Made by a program: the position numbers and the translations under genes
The notes under the pieces: generated by a model
Told to the model about the DNA's origin: nothing
The model's input: only the letters and a program-made list of their open reading frames with translations
The model's database searches: none
Origin: Saxidomus purpurata
Taxonomy: Eukaryota > Mollusca > Bivalvia > Venerida > Veneridae
DNA: 64,000 nucleotides
Reading direction: 5' to 3'
Assembly (NCBI GenBank): GCA_022818135.1
Contig: JAFMSR010000005.1
Span: 20,612,350 to 20,676,349, forward strand
Part shown: one piece after another, positions 1-11,703 of the stretch
Layout of the letters: every line of letters starts with the position of its first letter
How positions within the stretch are numbered: the first letter of the stretch is position 1

Positions 1-56
1 AGTCCACCCACCTTTTTCTGACCCTTCAGACCTTTTCAATGTGGAAGACAGCGAGT

Positions 57-1048
57 TCACTGGCACCAGAGTACTAATATGCCAAAAATATACCTAAATA
101 ACACACTATCATGAAAAAATTCTCAAATAATGGTAAACAGTCATTTACTGACAAACCCCGGTATACACTGTTCTATATTATTCACATGGTGTTGAACGTT
201 TTCGACAGGGGGTCCGGTCCCCGCTCTTTTTGTACTGTTCAAGCAAGCAATTGAAGATAAACAGCGGTCGCGTTTAACAGACAATATATTTATCTACCAA
301 ACTGGTAAGTAACACTTTTTTAAAAGCTACCGTTTCTATAAAATTCTTCAAGAATATTGCGCTATTTCGCTCTCTCCGTTTTCCTGGTGTTTTTCTGTCA
401 CTGCCGACTTCCGGGTAACCTTTCAAAATTGAAACAATAAGTTTTCATTGGTTGAAAATATTCCGCGTTATATTTCGCGCACTGTGTCAAATTAGTGTAT
501 TTCGTATGTAAACAATGCTGAATGCCGCTGTAAGCGGCCGTAACCTGTTAACTTGTGCACAAGCAGGTACAGGAAATTTGTTTACTGTAAAAACAATTTG
601 TAAAACGTTACGTAAGCTGCGCAAAGTATCACTTCTGTGCATAACCGTATGACGTGTTTGAAAGGTCATTTGAGTTGAACCGGAAGTAAGCAGTGACAGA
701 AAATATCAAGAAAACGGAGAGAGCGAAATAGCTCAATATTCATGAAGAATTTTACAGAAACGGTAGCTTTTTAAAAAGTGTTACTTACCAGTTTGGTAGA
801 TAAATATATTGTCTGTTAAACGCGACCGCTGTTTATCTTCCATTGTTTGCTTGAATAGTACCAAAAGAGCAGGGACCGGACCACCTGTCGAAAACGTTCA
901 ACACCATGTGAATAATATAGAACAGTGTATATGGGGGTTTGTCAGAAAATAACTTATTTACCATTTTTGTGTATTTTTTTTCATGATAGTGTGTTATTTA
1001 GGTATACTTTTGGTATTACAGGGCAGTTCAGTACTCTGGTGCCAGTGA
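57..1048. mobile_element. Palindromic (foldback) DNA transposon, non-autonomous
   Basis: The ends are perfect 18-bp inverted repeats (TCACTGGCACCAGAGTAC at 57 and its complement ending at 1048). They continue inward as long diverged inverted arms of roughly 370 bp (about 57-430 and 660-1048) around a loop of some 230 bp. The host sequence gcgagt is duplicated on both sides (51-56 and 1049-1054), or gcgagtt if the T at 57 is counted as host. The other arm of the large inverted repeat has the empty site with a single gcgagttgg near 18570. No transposase reading frame is present. A 6-7 bp target duplication does not settle the superfamily; Dada-like elements use this size, but the family is left open. 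Confidence 0.85.
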
Positions 1049-1054
1049 GCGAGT

Positions 1055-2310
1055 TGGAGTAATTTCGTGATCCGTTCACTTAAGCTATTCAGTCAGTTAA
1101 TTCTTAATTAGGATCCATGTGAACAATTAAGAGTACACCCAAAGTGAAAGAATATCAACTGTTACAAGAAAACAATTGATGCAAAGCATCAAAGGTCGCC
1201 GGTAACTAATTTATTTACAGACTGTAAGTAGTGATGTCAAATGCAACCATTTCTTAAAATTATGCCTGTTGAATTACAGGAAATGTTGGAAATGTAACCA
1301 CAGTGGTCAATAAGGTACAATTTATTTTCAAATGTGACTACTGCTAGATGTTGATACTGCAGTACTAGCTGTCGGATAAGTTATTCATGCATGCCAGATC
1401 GGGATATCTGCAGTTTTTACCAGTGCTGGAAAATCTCATCTTACACCCCCCTGGTATAAGATGACTTGATGATGTCAGAAAGAACTACTTTTATGAATGA
1501 ATGTCTAAATTTATACATTACTACAAGAAAATAGACCGTAAATAAAAGTCATTACTTTTATTTTATTTCTGCTACTATTAATGGAATATAGTATGCAAGA
1601 AAAAGAATCTATCACTGGCTGCACTTACAGATGAGAATATCCGGCTCTCGGGTAACTACACTTCCACTTTATATAATACATATACTACATGTATACATAA
1701 TCATTTGATAAAGACGACACCTTTACTGCTTAATGAATGAAAACTATTAAGTTGTTGCAGTCAGTTATACACTTGAAAGATAAGTTCGGGCCTTCAGGTA
1801 GACAACACCTGGCAACTGCACATGAATTTTATCCCATTAACCACTCAGCTAAACATAACATAACGTTTATTTTGCATTAAATATAAACATATTCATAGCC
1901 ATATGAACGAATGTACAAAATAGAAAGAAAAGTGAACATGTGATTCAAAGAACATATTTCTTTTCAATCAAACCTCCATGTATACCGTCTGGTGCTATAC
2001 CCAAGAAAATACTTAAAATATAATGTATTAAGTTTAACTTAGTACTTAAACCAAACATAAGATTATTTATTCATGCAATATGTTCTAAATCTAAAGGTAT
2101 GATATGTGAATTTTGCTATACATGTATTGACTATTACTTGCTCGGACTTTGAACTCATAAATGATATGGATTTGTTACATGTTATACATGTAGTTGGCCA
2201 TCTGCAAAACTACGATTTAAAATATTGGTTTCCAAGATTTCTGTATTTGGGACAAACAAGTAACAAGAAGACGCGGCAATGCCGCCAAAGCAGGTTTAAA
2301 CAGCGCCTGT
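1055..2310. other. Unidentified non-coding segment shared by both arms
   Basis: This stretch is well conserved with 17317-18570 on the opposite strand. It has no long open frame; a 68-codon frame at 2106-2312 is present in both arms but matches nothing I recognise. The sequence is AT-rich with no clear terminal repeats. It is probably part of an older repeat or of the duplicated host DNA. Confidence 0.5.
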
Positions 2311-2340
2311 AGAAATTGTAGAATTAAAAAAAAAACATTC

Positions 2341-3880
2341 ATCTTGACTCCTCCCTATCTTAGTAACAGTGCCCTTGACCTTGACCCTTGTGACCTTGGG
2401 CCCAAATTTTTTTCGCTACAATTTAAAAACTAAATTTTTTTTTAAAATTTTTAGTAACAGTGGCCTTGACCCTAGTGACCTTGAACCCCCCATTTGTTTT
2501 TGCTTAAAACAATCTAAAAACTAAAAATAAATAAAAATCTATTTTTAGTAACACTGACCGACCCAAGTGACCTTGACCCCGAAAAAAAAATACTTGAAAG
2601 ACTAAAAACTAAAAATAAATAAAAATCTATTTTTAGTAACACTGACCTTGACCCTAGTGACCTTGACCCCGAAAAAAATTTTTTTTGCTTAAAACAATCT
2701 AAAAACTAAAAATAAATAAAAATCTATTTTTAGTAACAGTGACCTTGACCTTGATCCAAGTGACCTTGACCCCAAAATTATTTTTTTTGCTTAAAACAAT
2801 CTAAAAACTAAAAATAAATAAAAATCTATTTTTAGTAACACTGACCTTCACCTTGACCCTAGTGACCTTGACCCGTAAAAATTTTTTTTGGCTTAAAACA
2901 ATAAAAAAACTAAAATTAAATAAAAATTTATTTTTAGTAACAGTGACCTTGACCTTGAGCCAAGTGACCTTGACCCCAAAAATTTTTTTTTGGTTTAAAA
3001 CAATCTAAAAACTAAAAATAAATAAAAATCTATTTTTAGTTACACTGACCTTGACCTTGATCCTAGTGACCTTGACCCCGAAAAAAATTTTTTTGGCTTA
3101 AAACAATCAAAAAACTAAAATTAAATAAAATCTATTTTTAGTAACAGTGACCTTGACCTTGAGTCAAGTGACCTTGACCCAAAAAATTTTTTTTTGCTTA
3201 AAACAATCTAAAAACTAAAAAAAAAAATTAATTTTTAGTAACAGTGACCTTGTCCTTGACCTTGACCCTAGTGATCTTGACCATAGTGAACCAAAGCTTC
3301 CTCTCCACGCAAGCTACCTACACACCAAGTTTCATTACAATTGGTCACTCCTAACTCAAGTTATTGAGTGGAAACCATTTTTCTATTTTTAGTAACAGTG
3401 CCCTTGACCTTGAACCAAGTGACCCCTAATGCAATCCTAAGCTTCCTCTCTACACAAGCTACCTACACACTTAGTTTGATTGCAATTAGTCACTCCTAAC
3501 TTGAGTTATTGAGCGGAAACTATTTTTCTATTTTTAGTTACAGTGACCTTGACCTTGACCCTAGTGACCCCAAATGCAATCCCAAGTGGCGTCTCCACGC
3601 AAGCTACCTACAGACCAAGTTTCATTGTAATTGGTCACTCCTAGCTCGAGTTATTGAGCGGAAACCGTTTTTCTATTTTTAGTAACAGTGACCTTGACCT
3701 TGACCCTAGTGACCCCAAATGCAATCCCAAGCGGCGTCTCCACGCAAGCTACCTACACACCAAGTTTCATTGCAATTGGTCACTTGTAACTAAAGTTATC
3801 CAACGGAAACCAATGTTTGACGCCCGCCCGCCCGACATACGACATCGCCATTCTAATAAGTAGGTTTTTTTAAAAAAACC
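2341..3880 (+). repeat. TGACCTTGACC minisatellite, left arm
   Basis: Ten units of about 90-105 bp (2341-3290) share the cores 'agtaacagtgaccttgacc' and 'aaaacaatctaaaaactaaa'. Units alternate between a 'ccctagtgaccttgacc' type and a 'gagccaagtgaccttgacc' type, giving a loose dimer of about 200 bp. Three longer units of about 145 bp follow (3290-3860), with the conserved text 'aagctacctacacaccaag' and 'attggtcactcctaac'. The block ends in the hairpin 'taggtttttttaaaaaaacc' near 3860-3880. A related single copy lies at 48490-49600, so this is a dispersed repeat with an expanded inner array. Each unit carries perfect TGACCTTGA motifs. Confidence 0.85.
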
Positions 3881-4668
3881 TGCTTAAAAATGATACTCGT
3901 GTTCTATTACTTTCATATTGCATATCTTCTCTGTCTCCATGCATGTATTAAGGTATTACTTAAGCATCCACAATGTACAAATTATATTGTTCAGTTTTAA
4001 ATGACAGATTGTTAAAATGTTTAGAAAATAATGATTTACTGTCCGAGGAGCAAAACGGTTTCAGGAAAGAGAGAAGTACCATTTAGCAAGTTTGACATCA
4101 ATTATTGAATCTAGACTTAAGAAACGAGTGCCTACATTTGCTGCCTTTATAGACTTTCAAAAAGCGTACGATAAAATTGATCGGCCTACTTTGTGGAACC
4201 GTATTTCTGAAATGGGTGTCAATAGTAAGATGCTGAAAGCTGTAATGTCACTCTATACACATGTTCGGTCTTGTATAAGAGTAAATGGTTATATGTCTGA
4301 TTGGTTTGATATAAAGATTGGACTGCGTCAAGGCTGTATTTTATCGCAAATTCTTTTTAACTGTTTTATCAATGATTTAGCAATTAAACTAAATGCACTT
4401 GGTTTAGGTATTGAACTTGAAAATGGTAAACATCTGTCAATATTGTTGTATGCAGATGACATAGTTATTATGGCAAAGAATGAACATGATTTACAGATGA
4501 TGTTAAATTGTTTATGTGAATGGTGTCAAAATAATCACATGTTAATAAATATGACGAAAGGTAATGTAATACACTTCAGAACTTCTTCTATGCAAAAGTC
4601 TCAGTTTATATTTAAATGCAGTGACCAGGTGCTTGAATACACAGATAAATATACATATCTTGGTTTAA

Positions 4669-7033
4669 AGGGAACCGAAAGTCAAAAAAAATTTATTCCC
4701 ATGTTGTAGTCCGTACAATTTAATACAGAATCGCTTATTTGCAATCAAAATTAATGCGATATTAATTTTGATATACTTGATTTAAAACGTCAATTTTTAG
4801 CCGGTCGGTCGCTCAATGTAATCCGCCATATTTGCTTTATAGAGTCACGTGACCCACTATGTGTGACGTCACACTGCGCTGATCAGTTTCGGAGACCAGC
4901 GACCGCTACCTTTTTCTTTTTGATTGCTGATAGTATATAATTGAAATTTTCAGTTGATCCATAACAAAAAAAACTTTTATTATCTATTACGAGCTTCTTT
5001 ACCATTGATGGCCTTTCACAGTTTTCACGACAAATTCCTTTCGATCCTACATAATTAGATTTTTTAAGGACCGATAATTGCAGCGCAATTTTCACCCGTT
5101 ACTTATAAACAAATGAGACAAAGTGCGAAGATTAATTTCAATTTACGTCAAAAGTATTTGTGCAGCATTTGCAAGTAAAACACATATTTTATAATTGATG
5201 ATCACGGACTTGTACCGTATGATTTTGAACCCGAGTACATGGAGTAAGAACTGCACTCTGTAGAGGAATTTATGCAATCTAAATACACACCAGATCCCTC
5301 TTTGTTACATGGGGACAAAATATAGATGATCGTGTTAAAATCATTTATATATTATCGCTTCATATTGATATTGATTGTTCTCTTTTTTTTCAAGTTGTAC
5401 CTAGTCGATTTTGATACATGCGATGCAATAAATTTACATGTGGTTATATCTTGTTTGTGTTTTCTGCACGTGCTAAAAGTGCCCCTAGAATGCACCAGAT
5501 GCAATGTTAGATTTCATTTTTTCCGGGGAAACCCCTAGCACAACTGTGCGTATACTTCATTTTTATCCGGGTACGCCATTTCATAGAAAAACGTTTCATC
5601 AGAGTACAGAATTTTTGTCCTCAACAGCAAAAATGGTATATTTTCTGAACATTTGTAGGGATGCTGGAAACTTTCATTTGCTGAAATGTTTTTTTTACTA
5701 AGGCATATTTATGTTAGATGACTAAATAATATTTTTATGCAAACTTGATCATACATTATAAATGTTACTCGAAGGTTAGTGACAAATAATGTATATGTAT
5801 AAACTTTATATCGGCCTATCATTCATTAAATATATGGTTAGTTTTAATCACAGTGATAAATTCATATGTAAATTACCTCGATCGTGCACATCCAAAAATG
5901 TTGCATAATTTAAATTGGGCACTCTGCATTTTGTTGTGTAATTATCAAATGCAATTGACCAGTGTGCAATATGCAATAATGTGTGACCAGTTAGATTGTT
6001 GACAGGGGGTCGCCAATTAACAACAAATCTTATCGCATCTTTTGTTGTGAGATATGCCCTTGGGCTATATCCAATCAAATTCCTTCAATGGTTACAACCA
6101 CGCTAATTATTTTCCATGGCAACGTTGTCAAAATGAGATATTGTGTGTGTTTTGATTTTATTGAAAGCGAAAATTTAATTTTAAGGAATTTAAAGAAGAT
6201 CAGCTTTCAGTGTTCCGCAACATGTAAGTATCTTCTATATTATCTTTTGCACATTTACTGTAACAACATGATTTTTGGAAACTATTTTGAATATAAATGC
6301 CAGCCCTTTATATAGACTAGAATCTAGATCTAAAAAAACAAATATGTGTCTTAAATAATAGCATATGGTCCTGTAATAAAATACGTTTCGTTACAGTAGT
6401 TTCAACCTAACATTCTCGTAAAATGATGTGTTTCGGCATGATTTAGTTATACGAGAAAAGTTGTGCACTTGGGAAAATCTACATGTATATGAAGATGGCA
6501 TAAGTGTGAAATATTTAAATTCTTAATCGTAATATTAGAAACTTAAAGAAAATGATTAAAATATATAGATCATTTCACAAAAGCCGAATGTAAAATGCAT
6601 TTCTGTCTTGTCATGCATGATATTTCACCGAACGTCATTAAACAATCATTTTCAAGATATTTTTTTAAGAAATACCTGACATAAACATCGCTAAGACATT
6701 GTAATAAGTAAAAATGTACAATGTATTATATGAAATGGTTTGCCTCAAAACGGCCGACATCCAGTTAGCAGGTGCGTGAAAGACCTCGATGTACTTCCGT
6801 AATTTAGACAGCGCAGTGTTACGTCACATCTGGTTACTTGGCGCAGGCGCAATAAGGCTTTAAAGCTATCAATGGCGGCGTCCTTAAACCAGATGGAAAT
6901 CACGCAATTTCAATGAAAAATTGAATAAATCATTAAAACGCAGTTGACCACATTCAAACGCATTTTTGGAAATGAAATAAAATGACAGGCTCGTTTGAAT
7001 TTCGCTGTCGAGTTTTCTGACTTTCGGTACCCT
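4669..7033. mobile_element. TTAA-flanked DNA transposon, Kolobok-like
   Basis: This 2365-bp element splits the LINE reading frame. The terminal inverted repeats are AGGGAACCGAAAGTCA at the left and the complement of AGGGTACCGAAAGTCA at the right (15 of 16 match). The target TTAA is duplicated at 4665-4668 and 7034-7037, while the opposite arm has a single TTAA (near 14556). Subterminal regions on both sides carry related text 'gtgacgt(c/a)acactgcgctg'. TTAA duplications are known for piggyBac and Kolobok; the ends do not begin with CCC as in piggyBac, so Kolobok-like is favoured. No intact transposase is visible, so it is probably non-autonomous or decayed. Confidence 0.8.
5180..5325 (+). pseudogene. 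Possible P2X7-type C-terminal fragment inside the Kolobok-like element
   Basis: One frame reads IIDDHGLVPYDFEPEYME, then a stop, then ELHSVEEFMQSKYTPDPSLL and a terminal stop. The 'G-(x)-x-P-Y-x-F-E-P' core resembles the segment preceding the cysteine-rich P2X7-type (ballast) domain found in many invertebrate proteins. The cysteine-rich part is not recognisable afterwards. It could be a piece of a captured host gene, a relic of the element's own protein, or chance. The call rests on one short motif. Confidence 0.3.
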
Positions 7034-8052
7034 TTAATGCTTAATGAATTTTTGGACTATAAAGTAATGGCTAAGTTTGTGTCACAAGCAGCAGGAAGGG
7101 CACTAGGTTTATTAATTGCAAAGTTCAAAACAATTGGTGGTATGCCGTTTCATGTTTACACCAAGCTGTATGACGCCTTAGTTTGGCCAGTCATTGCATA
7201 TTCAGCTGCCATATGGGGCACAAGACAGTTTTCCTGTATAGAAGCAATTCAAAATAGAGCCATGCGTTTTTTCATGAGCACGGGTAAATATACACCTAAC
7301 CTTGCTGTTGCTGGTGACATGGGCTGGAAGCCAGTTTTTTCTAGGCAACTGAAATGTGTTGTTAATTTGTACTGTAGATTTTCAAAAATGACTGATAGTA
7401 GAATTAGCAAAATAGTTTACAAACATTGTAAAGATATAGCTGGAAGACAGTGTAGAAACTGGCATTATACAGTAAAGAGTTGCTAATAAAATATCACTGC
7501 AATGAGTATACTGATATGAAAAATGTTCATTTGTATCAGAAAACATTATTAAACAAAGTCCAAGAAAATTTTCTTAATCAATATCTAGATGACTGGATTG
7601 AATCTGTACATTGTCTGTATAGTGCACATAGTTCTAGAAATAGTAAGCTGAGAACATACAGAAATTTTAAATTTAGTTTTGAGACTGAAGAGTATCTTAA
7701 ACTGTTACTTCCACTTCAAAAGAAATCGGCTTTGGCTAAGTTCCGATGCGGAGTCGCACCGATTAGACTAGAAACGGGTCGTTACGAAAGACTTGCAGTA
7801 AATGATATAATATGTCCTGTGAGTAACAATAGGGTGGAAAATGGACTGCATGTTTTACTGAAATGTCCATATTGTGATGATATTAGAAATGTTTTGTTCA
7901 ACAAGGCTAGTGAGGTTGACAATGGGTTTCCAAGACTAAATGATGTAAACAAGCTCAATTTTATACTCTCCAATTGCAATATTGTTACAGAAGCTGCAAA
8001 ATCCTGTTTCCTAATTCTGGAGAAACGTACTAAATATTTGTATTATAGCTAA

Positions 8053-8755
8053 CTTTTAAAGTTTTTAGGTTTTAAGATGTATAAACTGAAAATTGTTATT
8101 CTTAAACTGTATTATATAAGATAGTGATAGGTTGAACATATCCCAAGTTTAGAGGAACTGGTTATCATGGTTATGGTTGATCCAATCGGCTATTAAATTC
8201 ATTCTTTTAATGCATATTTAATTAACTAGTGGTAACGTCTAGACTTCAGGATAAAATTTAATATTCTGATGCATGGTTAAAGTTTTTAAAATATTAAATA
8301 GAATAGAATTTTAGACTAATGTCATCGTTTCAAATTTTTAGATACTATTTTATCATAATATGCTTGTAGTGGGTAAGGTTATTAATGAGAGTATTTTATC
8401 TAGTAGTCAATCCCAGACTATTGAAAAGTATTCCTTACTTCCACACTTCCCACATACTTAGTATAGTGTAATAATCAATAATTTTTATTGTACATCAAAT
8501 GGATTATTTGTTTTAATAAGTGAATGTTTTATGTATAAGTGAAATATATTTGTAGTCTCTTGTAATTCTGCATGGAATGACCATTTACTTGTTTTATGTT
8601 TTATATATGGATTATAATAATGTACATTTTTTGTACTGTAAATGGATGAGACTTTAATAAACATTATATATATTAAGGTCGTGTGAAGATAATCTAAGTA
8701 TAGCAAGAGCGAGAGATAATACAAGACAAATACTAATCTTGTTTGAATAAGTTTT
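8053..8755. other. 3' flank of the LINE, no gene seen
   Basis: AT-rich sequence downstream of the LINE stop, conserved in inverted form at 12840-13545. It may be the LINE's 3' untranslated region. No coding potential was recognised; a 91-codon minus-strand frame here is low-complexity. Confidence 0.5.
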
Positions 8756-9075
8756 CTCACCTATGAGATACATATTTCCGCATATTTACCGGTGATAGAT
8801 AACCTTATTTCACATCGCTTATCTCACATCGCTGCCGGACTATTTTACGTTAAATGCAAGCAGACATAAAAATCGAAAAATGACTGTAAACTTGTTATTT
8901 TTTTAATAAACATTGGGTTGTTGATATTCATTTTCTTAGATCATTTTCTATCCATCTATAGCAGTTAAAACTGGGTTGAGATACGTCCAAAAAAATCGGC
9001 AGAGCCTCGTTTTTGGACGTTTCTCAACCCTCGGGTGGGATTTCCTTTTCCACAACTCATGAACATGTTAGATTC
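8756..9075. repeat. Dispersed repeat (family A), copy 1
   Basis: This copy shares 'gagatacatatttccgc', 'accggtgatagataacctta', 'aaaaatcgaaaaatgactgt' and 'tatccatctatagcagtt' with copies at 12705-12840 (minus), 47340-47670 and 59235-59660. It contains an imperfect hairpin at about 8972-9030 ('gggttgagatacgtccaaaa' facing its complement) and ends in 'ccacaactcatgaacatgtt'. Its class is unknown. Confidence 0.7.
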
Positions 9076-9780
9076 ACTATGTATATCAATTTTCCTGAAT
9101 TATCAACTTTTGCAAACAAATACTGCTTAAATATATAATAATAATAGTACATACGCTGTTTAATAATCATAAAACTTTTGAGGTTGCACTCTATTCGTAG
9201 CAAATATTTGACATACTAAAACTACTATAGGAGCACGTGTATCGGTTAACTCCTCCCTATCCGTTCTTACAATGACAATGCCAAATACGCACCCCGCATG
9301 CGTTCAGTCATTATTTGATTCTGACGTCACGTTCCGCCTAAACCGCATTCAAGGTTTGCACTCATTCAGAAAAACGTGGAAAGAAAAAAAATATCATTTC
9401 ACCAAAAAAAACGGAAGTTGTTATTTAAAACCAATTTTTAAGTTCAAAGGGACGCAACTATGACATGCTTTATACAATGTTGATGCATTAGTTGCTGAAA
9501 CTGTGATAAAAATGTTCTGTTACTTTTTCTGTACAATTGAAATTATAAGCAGATTGTATCAAAACATTATCAGTTTATGACTTCAAATTAATTGTCGGCA
9601 AAGTTGCCGTTGATAATAAGTCAACACAAATAAATTAATGTTTCTTCATTGTTTGAAACAACAATTTAGGGGTCGTCAGCCGTAATTATAATTACATACT
9701 ACAACTATTTTAATCAGTCGTTAATTCGGGCTTTAATCCAGAGAATGAAGACATTCTTCTGTGATGTACCACATCAAGTA
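9076..9780. other. Intergenic, no feature recognised
   Basis: AT-rich single-copy-looking DNA between the repeat and the SINE fragment. Short frames (for example 9272-9463) show no recognisable motifs. Confidence 0.5.
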
Positions 9781-9784
9781 ATGA

Positions 9785-9935
9785 GATTAAGGGGAGCGGT
9801 GGTGTTAAGGTTAAGGTGTCTGCCGCTCATCCCGGAGGTTGCTTATTTAAGCCCTACTAGGGTCACGACCGTATCTCTTCACATGACACCAGTACTGTTT
9901 TTTTTTCAGGAAGCAAATTCGAGAGTTACTCGATA
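9785..9935 (+). mobile_element. tRNA-derived SINE fragment
   Basis: The text 'gttaaggtgtctgccgctca' followed by 'cccggaggttgc', 'agccctactagggtcacgac' and 'gacaccagtactg' matches a SINE layout common in bivalves: a tRNA-like head with degraded A and B boxes, then a conserved body. The B box is damaged ('ttatttaagccc'). Confidence 0.6.
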
Positions 9936-9939
9936 AGAA

Positions 9940-11700
9940 GAAAGTTTTCCCCATAATCGAGCTAAGATAAATCAGTATAACTATAAACTAAGTAATGACA
10001 GAGGTTTTTCTTTGGTAATGGCAAATACACACGAAAGACAGCTGTCCCTGGGGATATGTTGGAACCTGTTTTACTTGATAAATGGATGTGTGTATGTAAT
10101 CAGTGGACTCAATGTTTAAGGTATGGAGATTTTATAATTTATAGGATACCATCTTATGGACACGGTCAAAAAGCTACTGACCTATGTCAAAACTAACTCT
10201 ATATTATACTGTGACATAAATGAAGTATGTCATGATAATGAAGGAATATTAAATTATGTCATATTGAAAAATTACAAGTTCCCAGATTTTCACTAGACTT
10301 GCAATTTGATCAATTGTAATACCCTTAATATCAATGGAAATATCTTTAGATTATCATATCATACCTTAATTTATAAATAAAAAAACACGTAACAACAGCT
10401 TACAGTTGTTATTAGTGCTTATTAGTTGTTAAACAAAGTGGTAGGAATAAAATGGCAGAGATCATAGACCATTCTCGGCTACACACAACTCACATTTATA
10501 ATATAGTACATACATATATATATATATATATTTCTAATACCAAGGAGTCTAAGTTAATATAGCTTTCAAATGACCATCAAAAGAATTGTACTCTTATTTT
10601 CACATCTTACTAATCCGCTCGGTTAACAAACTGTAGCCTATTTACACATTTTTATTCAATGTGTCAAGAAACTGGTCAATCTAAACCCAAAATCGTCCTT
10701 TTATCTTAAATTTTAAATTATGTCTATGGTGTGTTTTATTATTTGCCATGGAAAAGCATATTTGAACAGAGGTATATACTTTCGCCATTTTTAAGTAATT
10801 TGAGGTCTTAGTCTTCTATGTATGGTTCATCAGTGACTCTGGTTGTTCAAAATTTCTAGGGGTATGGTCTTTAGTTTTACCTCAATAAGCTATAAAACAC
10901 GCGTGGTCTTATATTTGGTCGAATATATACATTGAGTGTCAAAATGTCCTCAGTTTTCACCCTTGACATGGATATGCACAGCCATATATTGATAACATGT
11001 CCCCGATTTTGGTTTGACATGTACATCAAGTGCGTCTTTCACGTTAATCAATGCCTTTTATCTTAATGATATCATTACCCTATAAGAACTTCCATATCAC
11101 TGTTAGTGACATACTATGCGGAAGATAATGCCCTAGTTCTTATCAAATAAAACAGCTACTACTTAATGACAGAAAACCCAGGGTAGAAAATATGTCTTTA
11201 TTTTGAGGTAAGAATTTTAAAATTCTCCTATTGCAATAGTTCGTTTTTGATAAAAATGTCTTTTGTCTTCATTTGTTCATTCTTGAAAGTAGCGAAAGTA
11301 ATTTACAATACTTTAAGAGTGCGGGTTGACTGTTATTCTTTTTATCGATACGTTCTTTTAACACACATTATCTGGTCTGTACACCCAAAGAAATTAACTT
11401 AAGTTTCGCATAGTTAACGAGTTGAATATAGTTCAAAATACATAACATAACAGTCTGAACATTCTTGGTAAAACAAGAACAACACGTATTTTAAATCGAA
11501 ATACGAAATGGGACTTTAATAACCTTATCTTTACAAACACTGCGTGCAAGCAATTGTCAAGCACCACATGCATATTTTGAGTTCTTGGAAGACGTTCCAA
11601 TGATTCAGTATGCCTAGAATTATTTAGGTTATCTTGCTGTGAAAAAACACCGCTCTCTCCATCTCATGTGGGAATACTTGTCCATATTTTCTCTCTTTTT
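9940..11700. other. Non-coding spacer of the inverted repeat
   Basis: No gene was recognised. A short (TA)n run lies at about 10513-10530. The rest is AT-rich with no long open frames. Confidence 0.5.
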
Positions 11701-11703
11701 TCA

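Larger units (their letters stand above)
3985..8052 (+). pseudogene. 5'-truncated, broken non-LTR retrotransposon (LINE), interrupted by a DNA element
   Basis: The translation starts inside the reverse transcriptase (NDLLSEEQNGFRKERST near 4030-4080); the endonuclease domain is missing. RT motifs follow: AAFIDFQKAYDKID (4138 onward), GLRQGCILSQILFNCFINDL, and LLYADDIVIMA with the catalytic YADD (about 4450). The frame is cut at 4664 by the element at 4669-7033 and resumes at 7038 (LNEFLDYKVMAKF). A C-terminal zinc-like motif of C-x2-(C/S)...H...C type sits near 7816-7870. A deletion near 4083 breaks the frame upstream of LTSIIESR, and this lesion is shared with the opposite arm. A one-base loss near 7480 is private to this arm. 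The LINE clade is not resolved. The element is dead. Confidence 0.9.
1..8886 (+). repeat. Left arm of a large inverted repeat
   Basis: The first bases of the window are the reverse complement of 18576-18629. From there to at least 8886 the arm is collinear with the reverse complement of 12705-18629. It holds, in order, a non-coding segment, a TGACCTTGACC minisatellite and a broken LINE. This arm is longer because it alone carries insertions at 57-1048 and 4669-7033. Without them it is about 5.5 kb, against 5.9 kb for the right arm; most of the difference is minisatellite copy number (10 against 14 short units). Both limits are uncertain: the window begins inside the homology, and the partner arm stops at a gap. 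It may be a genuine inverted duplication or two haplotypes joined wrongly in assembly. Confidence 0.9.

Noticed and set aside
3654..3863. 69-codon frame repeated in both arms
   Set aside because: It lies wholly in the TGACCTTGACC minisatellite and appears in both arms only because the DNA is duplicated.
5848..6078. 76-codon minus-strand frame in the Kolobok-like element as a transposase piece
   Set aside because: No recognisable transposase or THAP motif; kept only as part of the element.
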